Part shown: in pieces, positions 48,480 to 53,529 of the stretch
How positions within the stretch are numbered: the first letter of the stretch is position 1
Layout: every line of letters begins with the position of its first letter
Assembly: GCA_945862315.1 (NCBI GenBank)
Contig: CAMAXW010000024.1
Coordinates: forward strand, 1-53,529
DNA length: 53,529 nt
Origin: Klebsiella pneumoniae
GTDB lineage: Bacteria > Pseudomonadota > Gammaproteobacteria > Ga0077536
Reading direction: 5' to 3'
Made by a program: the position numbers and the translations under genes
The notes under the pieces: model-generated
Told to the model about the DNA's origin: nothing
The model's database searches: none
The model's input: only the letters and a program-made list of their open reading frames with translations

Positions 48480-48506
48480 TTAGCACTCGATAAGGCGGAG
48501 TGCTAA
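48480..48506. promoter_or_regulatory. CIRCE operator (HrcA site) upstream of rpoH
   Basis: TTAGCACTC-N9-GAGTGCTAA is an exact match, including the 9-bp spacer, to the CIRCE element bound by the heat-shock repressor HrcA. It lies between the ftsY stop (48532) and the rpoH ATG (48454), 12 bp upstream of the rpoH ribosome-binding site. Repression of rpoH by HrcA is the natural inference. Confidence 0.93.
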
Positions 48507-48531
48507 GTGGAATTTTCGGCACGCGATCCGG

Positions 48532-49455
48532 TTAGGTGTCGGCCGATGAACCCAGCAAGGCATCGACGAAAGCCGCCGCGGTGAAATCTTGCAGGTCTTC
48601 CGGCTGTTCACCCACGCCGATGAAGCGTAGCGGCAGTTGTAGCGCCTCGGCCACGGCGAACACGATGCCACCCTTGGCAGTGCCGTCTAGTTTGGTCAGC
48701 ACGATGGCCGTTAGGGGCGCGGTTTCGTTGAAGATTTTCGCTTGCTGCAGCGCATTCTGCCCCATCGTGGCGTCGAGTATCAGTAAGGTCTCGTGCGGTG
48801 CGGCGGGGTTCTGTTTGGAGAGCACACGGCGAATTTTGCCCAGTTCGCTCATCAGCCCGCCTTGGGTGTGCAGGCGTCCGGCGGTATCGGCAATGAGCAC
48901 ATCGCAGCCGCGGGCCGCCGCCGCCGCATAGGCATCGAAGACCACCGAGGCGGGATCCGCACCCGTGCCTTGCGCGATGACCGGGATGCCCAGTCGCTCG
49001 CCCCAGGTTTTAAGCTGTTCCACCGCGGCGGCTCGAAAGGTGTCGCCGGCCGCAAACATGACTTTGTGTCCGGCCTCTTGCAGTCTTCGCCCGAGCTTTG
49101 CAATGGTGGTGGTTTTGCCCACACCATTAACGCCGACGACTAGAATCACGAAAGGCGTGCCCAGCCTTGGCGGAATCACCAACGCTTGTTCCGCCGGCGT
49201 CAGCGATTTCACCATCTCTGCGCGCAGTACTTCCACCAGTGGCGTACGCTCGCGTCCAGCTTGGAGTTTGACGGCGGACAGAATGCGCGCCGTCACGGCA
49301 ACCCCGGTGTCGGCTTGTAAGAGCGCGCTTTCCAACGCCTCTAGTGAGGAAGCATCAATGGGTTCGCGCTGCCCCAGTAGCCGCCCAAGTCGGTTGAACA
49401 GGCCATCGCGGGTGCGCGCGATGCCTTCACGTAATCGTTTGAACAGGGAACTCAT
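48532..49455 (-). CDS. ftsY: signal recognition particle receptor FtsY
   Basis: FtsY docks SRP-ribosome complexes at the membrane through a GTPase pair with Ffh. The NG domain is complete: G1 GVNGVGKTTTIAKLGRRL near 113, FAAGDTFRAAAVEQLKTW near 136, DTAGRLHTQGGLMSELGKI near 191, TKLDGTAKGGIVFAVAEAL near 255, ending LPLRFIGVGEQPEDLQDF. At 307 residues it lacks the long acidic A-domain of E. coli FtsY, which is common. It diverges from the M16 peptidase gene. Confidence 0.95.
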   Translation of the reverse strand: MSSLFKRLREGIARTRDGLFNRLGRLLGQREPIDASSLEALESALLQADTGVAVTARILSAVKLQAGRERTPLVEVLRAEMVKSLTPAEQALVIPPRLGTPFVILVVGVNGVGKTTTIAKLGRRLQEAGHKVMFAAGDTFRAAAVEQLKTWGERLGIPVIAQGTGADPASVVFDAYAAAAARGCDVLIADTAGRLHTQGGLMSELGKIRRVLSKQNPAAPHETLLILDATMGQNALQQAKIFNETAPLTAIVLTKLDGTAKGGIVFAVAEALQLPLRFIGVGEQPEDLQDFTAAAFVDALLGSSADT

Positions 49456-49515
49456 AAAAGTATGCTGGTACTTCTCTTGGCGAATGCGGCACGTCGGATG
49501 CTAGAACACTCTCGT

Positions 49516-50907
49516 ATGCTACCACCGGCCACCGGTCTTAACCGTCCACGGCCTTTGCTCAAACTCTGGATCACACTCCTTGCTGGGGCGTGTTCGCTCA
49601 CGGCCGAAGCGGCTGGGCGCACCACGGAATACTTGCTGTCCAATGGCCTGAAGCTCGTGGTGCAAGAAGATCACCGCGCGCCCGTCGCCGTGGTGCAGGT
49701 CTGGTACAAGGTTGGCGGGAGCTATGAGCAAGACGGCGCGACGGGCACTTCGCATGCGCTGGAACACCTGATGTTCAAGCGCACGACGACGCTGGGTAGC
49801 GGTGAATTCTCGAAAATAGTCGCTGCTCGTGGGGGCCAAGAAAACGCCTTTACCTCCGCCGACTACACGGCTTATTTTCAGCAGTGGTCAGCTGAGAATG
49901 TTGGGCTCAGTTTTAAGCTGGAAGCTGATCGCATGCAGCACCTCGTGCTCGATGCCGAGGAATTCAACAACGAACGCAAGGTCATTCGGGAAGAGCGGCG
50001 GATGCGCACCGACGATGACCCGCAGGCGCTGGCCGCCGAGGCGCTGACCGCCACGATTTGGCAGACCAGTCCTTACCGTCAGCCCGTTATCGGCTGGGCC
50101 GCCGACATCGAAAACATGCAACTGCCGGATTTACGTCGTTGGTACGAACGCTGGTATACCCCGAATAACGCCACGGTGGTGGTGGTGGGCGACGTGGACC
50201 CGCGCGCGGTGCTGGCCCTCGCCAAGCAGCATTTTGGGCCGCTGCCCAGTCGGCCCATTGTGCCGTTAATGCCGCGGCCTGAGGTGCCGCAGCACGGCGA
50301 GAAGCGATTAACCCTGTATGACGAAAAAGTCCGCGAGCCGCTGCTTATGCTCGCCTTTAAGGCGCCCGTTATGTCGATGGTGGGGGCGGCCGGTGTGGAT
50401 GGGAAGCCCATTGAAGCGTGGGAAATTTACGCCCTAGATGTACTCGCGGGGGTGTTAGATGGCGGCGCCAGCGCCCGTTTTTCTAGCAAGCTGGTGCGCG
50501 GTCAAGAGCTCGCTGTTGCGGCGAGCGCGAGCTATTCGGCGGCGGCGCGGCTGGAAGATCTTTTTTCTATCGACGCGATGCCGCGCGCGGGCACGACGCT
50601 CAAGCAACTCGAGCGAGCCATCGAAGTAGAATTGGCCTTGCTCAAGGCCAGCCCGCCGTTGGCGGAAGAGCTGGAGCGGGTGAAAAATCAGGTTCGCGCC
50701 GGGACGGTCTATCAGCAGGATTCGATGTTTTATCAGGCCATGATTATCGGCACGCTGGAATCGGTGGGGCTGTCCTGGAAATTGAAAGACCAATACGACG
50801 CCGGCATCCTCGCGGTCACACCGGCGCAGGTGCAAGCCGTCGCGCGTAAATATTTGGTGCGGCAACGCGCTAGCGTGGCGTGGCTAATGCCTCCGGAGAA
50901 AAATTAA
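49516..50907 (+). CDS. M16 family zinc metallopeptidase, active subunit
   Basis: A periplasmic M16 (pitrilysin/MPP-beta-like) protease. The inverted zinc motif HxxEH is seen as SHALEHLMFKRT, with the third ligand Glu in EFNNERKVIREERR about 75 residues later. A signal peptide (LLKLWITLLAGACSLTAEAAG) precedes NGLKLVVQEDHRAPVAVVQVWYKVGG. The start is uncertain: ATG 49516 (used) leaves 60 bp for a promoter, while earlier starts at 49462 or 49498 would crowd ftsY. It is followed 1 bp later by a non-catalytic partner. Confidence 0.88.
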   Translation: MLPPATGLNRPRPLLKLWITLLAGACSLTAEAAGRTTEYLLSNGLKLVVQEDHRAPVAVVQVWYKVGGSYEQDGATGTSHALEHLMFKRTTTLGSGEFSKIVAARGGQENAFTSADYTAYFQQWSAENVGLSFKLEADRMQHLVLDAEEFNNERKVIREERRMRTDDDPQALAAEALTATIWQTSPYRQPVIGWAADIENMQLPDLRRWYERWYTPNNATVVVVGDVDPRAVLALAKQHFGPLPSRPIVPLMPRPEVPQHGEKRLTLYDEKVREPLLMLAFKAPVMSMVGAAGVDGKPIEAWEIYALDVLAGVLDGGASARFSSKLVRGQELAVAASASYSAAARLEDLFSIDAMPRAGTTLKQLERAIEVELALLKASPPLAEELERVKNQVRAGTVYQQDSMFYQAMIIGTLESVGLSWKLKDQYDAGILAVTPAQVQAVARKYLVRQRASVAWLMPPEKN

Positions 50908-50908
50908 C

Positions 50909-52231
50909 ATGGCCGCTTTTCGTTTTGTCGTCTTGGCCGCATGTTGCGGATGGGGCGCCTGGGCTGCCGCGATGCCCTCTATTGAGCAGTGGACGACCAC
51001 CAATGGCGCGCGCGTCTTATTTGTGGCCGCGCCGGAAATCCCGATGCTGGATGTGCGGGTGGTGTTTGCCGCCGGCAGCGCTCGGGATGGTGATCACCCG
51101 GGGATCGCCGAGCTCACCTCGGCGCTATTAGAAGAAGGCACGCGCGAGCTGCCAGCCCACGAGTTTGATGCCGCTTTGGAAGCTACCGGTGCCCAAATTG
51201 GGGCCAGTTCGCTGCGTGATATGGCGTGGTTGTCCTTGCGCACGCTCAGTGCGCCGACCCAGCGCGCGTCGGCCTTGGGTTTGTTCGCGCAGCTCCTGCA
51301 TTCGCCACGCTTTGTCGCCGCCGACTTCGAGCGCCAGCGCCAGCGCCAGTTAAGTGGTTTACGCCAAGAAAAGGAATCCCCCGGCATCCTCGCCCGGCAG
51401 GCTTTTATGACCGCGCTATACGGTGATCACCCCTACGGCCGGCCGACCGCCGGGACGCTAGCCAGCGTGGCGGCGCTGACCTTGCCGGAACTGGAAACCT
51501 TCTACGCGCAGTATTACGTCGCCCACAACGCGACCATTGCGCTGGTCGGCGCGGTGACCCGTGAAGAAGCACAGGCGATCGCGGAATTATTGTCTACCGC
51601 CTTGGCGGCAGGCGTGGCGGCACCCCCATTGCCGCCGGTGACCGCGGTGCAAAAGCCCAGCCAGGTGCACGTGGAATTTGACGCCACCCAGACCCATCTT
51701 TTGGTGGGACAAATTGGCATCGCGCGCGACGACCCAGATTATTTCCCGCTGCTATTGGGCAACCACGTGTTGGGTGGCAATGGGGTCGTGTCGCTCTTGT
51801 TTCAAGAAATTCGCGAACGGCGCGGCCTGTCCTACAGTGTGGAGAGCCATTTTGAGACGATGACTTTGCCGGGGCCTTTTGTGGCCTCGCTGCAAACGCG
51901 CGGCGCGCAGTTGGACGAGGCCTCGGCGTTATTGCGCGCGCAAATCGCGAAGTTTGTGGAACACGGGCCGACGGCTGCGGCGCTAGAAGAAGCCCGCCGT
52001 AATCTCATCGGGGGATTCCCGTTGCGTATCGATAACAATGCAAAAATTCTCGAGAATATTGCCGCCATCGGTTTTTTTCACCTGCCGCCGGATTATTTAG
52101 ACCGCCAGGTTGAGCGTTTGGAGGCGGTTACCCTCGAGCAGGTGCGTGCCGCACTCCGGCGGCATCTCCAGCCTAGCGCCATGACGGTGGTGAGTGTGGG
52201 GCGCACGCCGCCAGCCGCCGCGGCACCATGA
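50909..52231 (+). CDS. M16 family peptidase-like, non-catalytic partner
   Basis: The second M16 protein of the pair, 440 residues with a signal peptide (FRFVVLAACCGWGAWAAA). The position of HxxEH reads GIAELTSALLEEGT, so zinc ligands are missing. The glycine-rich substrate-gripping region is kept (LLGNHVLGGNGVVSLLFQEI, then RRGLSYSV). This is the usual active/inactive pairing, comparable to mitochondrial MPP beta/alpha, and the two proteins probably form a heterodimer. The substrate is unknown. Neighbouring ftsY and rsmD match the Pseudomonas arrangement. Confidence 0.88.
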   Translation: MAAFRFVVLAACCGWGAWAAAMPSIEQWTTTNGARVLFVAAPEIPMLDVRVVFAAGSARDGDHPGIAELTSALLEEGTRELPAHEFDAALEATGAQIGASSLRDMAWLSLRTLSAPTQRASALGLFAQLLHSPRFVAADFERQRQRQLSGLRQEKESPGILARQAFMTALYGDHPYGRPTAGTLASVAALTLPELETFYAQYYVAHNATIALVGAVTREEAQAIAELLSTALAAGVAAPPLPPVTAVQKPSQVHVEFDATQTHLLVGQIGIARDDPDYFPLLLGNHVLGGNGVVSLLFQEIRERRGLSYSVESHFETMTLPGPFVASLQTRGAQLDEASALLRAQIAKFVEHGPTAAALEEARRNLIGGFPLRIDNNAKILENIAAIGFFHLPPDYLDRQVERLEAVTLEQVRAALRRHLQPSAMTVVSVGRTPPAAAAP

Positions 52232-52826
52232 GTGCTAGTGCCCGTTCAGCGGGCGGTGCCGGGCAGGTCCGCATTATTGGTGGCACTTGGCGAGGGCGGC
52301 GTTTGCCCGTGCTGCCGCTGGACGCGGTGCGGCCAACCGCCGACCGCGTGCGTGAAACGCTGTTCAACTGGCTAGCGCCGCGCGTACCCGGCGCGCGTTG
52401 CCTCGATGTGTTCGCCGGCACCGGGGTGTTGGGCTTTGAAGCGCTCTCCCGGGGTGCTGGCGCGGTAACGTTAATCGACAACGATCCGCGCGTTGTGGCG
52501 CAGTTGGCAGCCACCCGTGCCCGGTTGAACGCTGGACACGCTGAGATCCTTGGTTATGATGCCCGCGCATGGCTAGCCCAGCGCCAACCGGTGGCCTACG
52601 ACATCGTTTTTTGCGATCCACCTTTTGCGGCTGACCTGAGCATAGAAATTCTGGGTCTGCTGACTCGAGGTTGGGTCGCCGCCGAGGGCGTGGTATATAT
52701 CGAAGGTCCCGCCGCGCCGGTTTTGCCGGCCGGCTGGCACTGCCTCCGTCAGGGACGAACCCGGCAGGCAGTTTTTTCTCTCGTTACGATGGCGGGCCAT
52801 CAATCCAATCCGAACGGAGACCAGCA

Positions 52827-52830
<4 letters not shown>
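52228..52830 (+). CDS. rsmD: 16S rRNA m2G966 methyltransferase RsmD
   Basis: RsmD methylates guanine 966 of 16S rRNA within the small subunit. Motifs: VRIIGGTWRGRRLPVL, RPTADRVRETLFNWL near 35, the SAM loop CLDVFAGTGVLGFEALSRGA near 58, and the catalytic DIVFCDPPFAADL near 123. It is 200 residues long. The ATG overlaps the M16 stop as ATGA. The protein C-terminus overlaps the coaD start. Confidence 0.94.

Positions 52831-53529
<699 letters not shown>

Noticed and set aside
48450-48480. Sigma-32-like promoter (CTTGACC then CCCATGA, 14-bp spacer) at the rpoH start
   Set aside because: The -10 would include the rpoH ATG, so transcripts would begin inside the gene.

Overview
The window is a compact, GC-rich stretch of gammaproteobacterial chromosome. 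It spans the dnaA-dnaN origin region, with leftward genes on one side and rightward genes on the other. Nearly every protein is a recognisable housekeeping enzyme. Several gene blocks have the order I know from Pseudomonas and relatives: dsbD-aroQ-accBC-prmA-dusB-fis-purHD, glnE-ilvE, rpmH-rnpA-yidC-mnmE, dnaA-dnaN-recF-gyrB, comF-bioBFCD, the aa3 oxidase operon, ftsY/rpoH, M16-M16-rsmD-coaD-fdx. In Pseudomonas these blocks are far apart; here they lie end to end. No non-coding gap exceeds about 260 bp, and many genes overlap by 1 to 20 bases. I see no tRNA, rRNA, insertion sequence, prophage or CRISPR array. The organism is probably an aerobic gammaproteobacterium that makes LPS and biotin; I cannot name a genus.

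Regions: (1) 69-12589, mostly minus strand: purine synthesis (purH, purD), Fis and DusB, PrmA, acetyl-CoA carboxylase AccBC, AroQ, a thioredoxin-like protein joined to DsbD, and a methionine-type aminotransferase. (2) 12665-23947: glnE and ilvE, then an envelope polysaccharide patch (ELM1-like, GT4, DsbA-fold isomerase, GT39-like, O-antigen ligase, GT25, GT9) that reaches to mnmE. (3) 23999-33940: the origin region. The leftward rpmH-rnpA-yidC-mnmE operon faces the rightward dnaA-dnaN-recF-gyrB set, with a candidate oriC between dnaA and dnaN and two parS palindromes inside recF. (4) 33943-38424: comF and the biotin operon bioBFCD without bioH. (5) 38501-47586: cytochrome c oxidase structural genes (coxB, coxA, coxC) and their assembly and heme A genes (ctaG, SURF1, Sco-like, ctaA, cyoE), with a tiny membrane protein and an unfamiliar integral membrane protein. 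(6) 47588-53529: rpoH behind a perfect CIRCE operator, ftsY, an M16 peptidase pair, rsmD, coaD and a truncated YfhL-type ferredoxin.

Most of the content is ordinary. The observations I would look at first are: the perfect CIRCE site in front of rpoH (HrcA control of sigma-32); the parS pair in recF beside oriC; an rnpA with no ATG, GTG or TTG at the position homology requires (probable CTG start overlapping the rpmH stop); the absence of yidD, ftsEX, bioH and mnmG-rsmG-parAB from their usual places; a GT39-like protein whose usual acidic pair reads Leu-Ala; a 21/24-base direct repeat that duplicates the start of a gene; and a membrane protein with a GEEVSWGQ...NLHN signature after cyoE. I did not find a clearly new multi-gene system.
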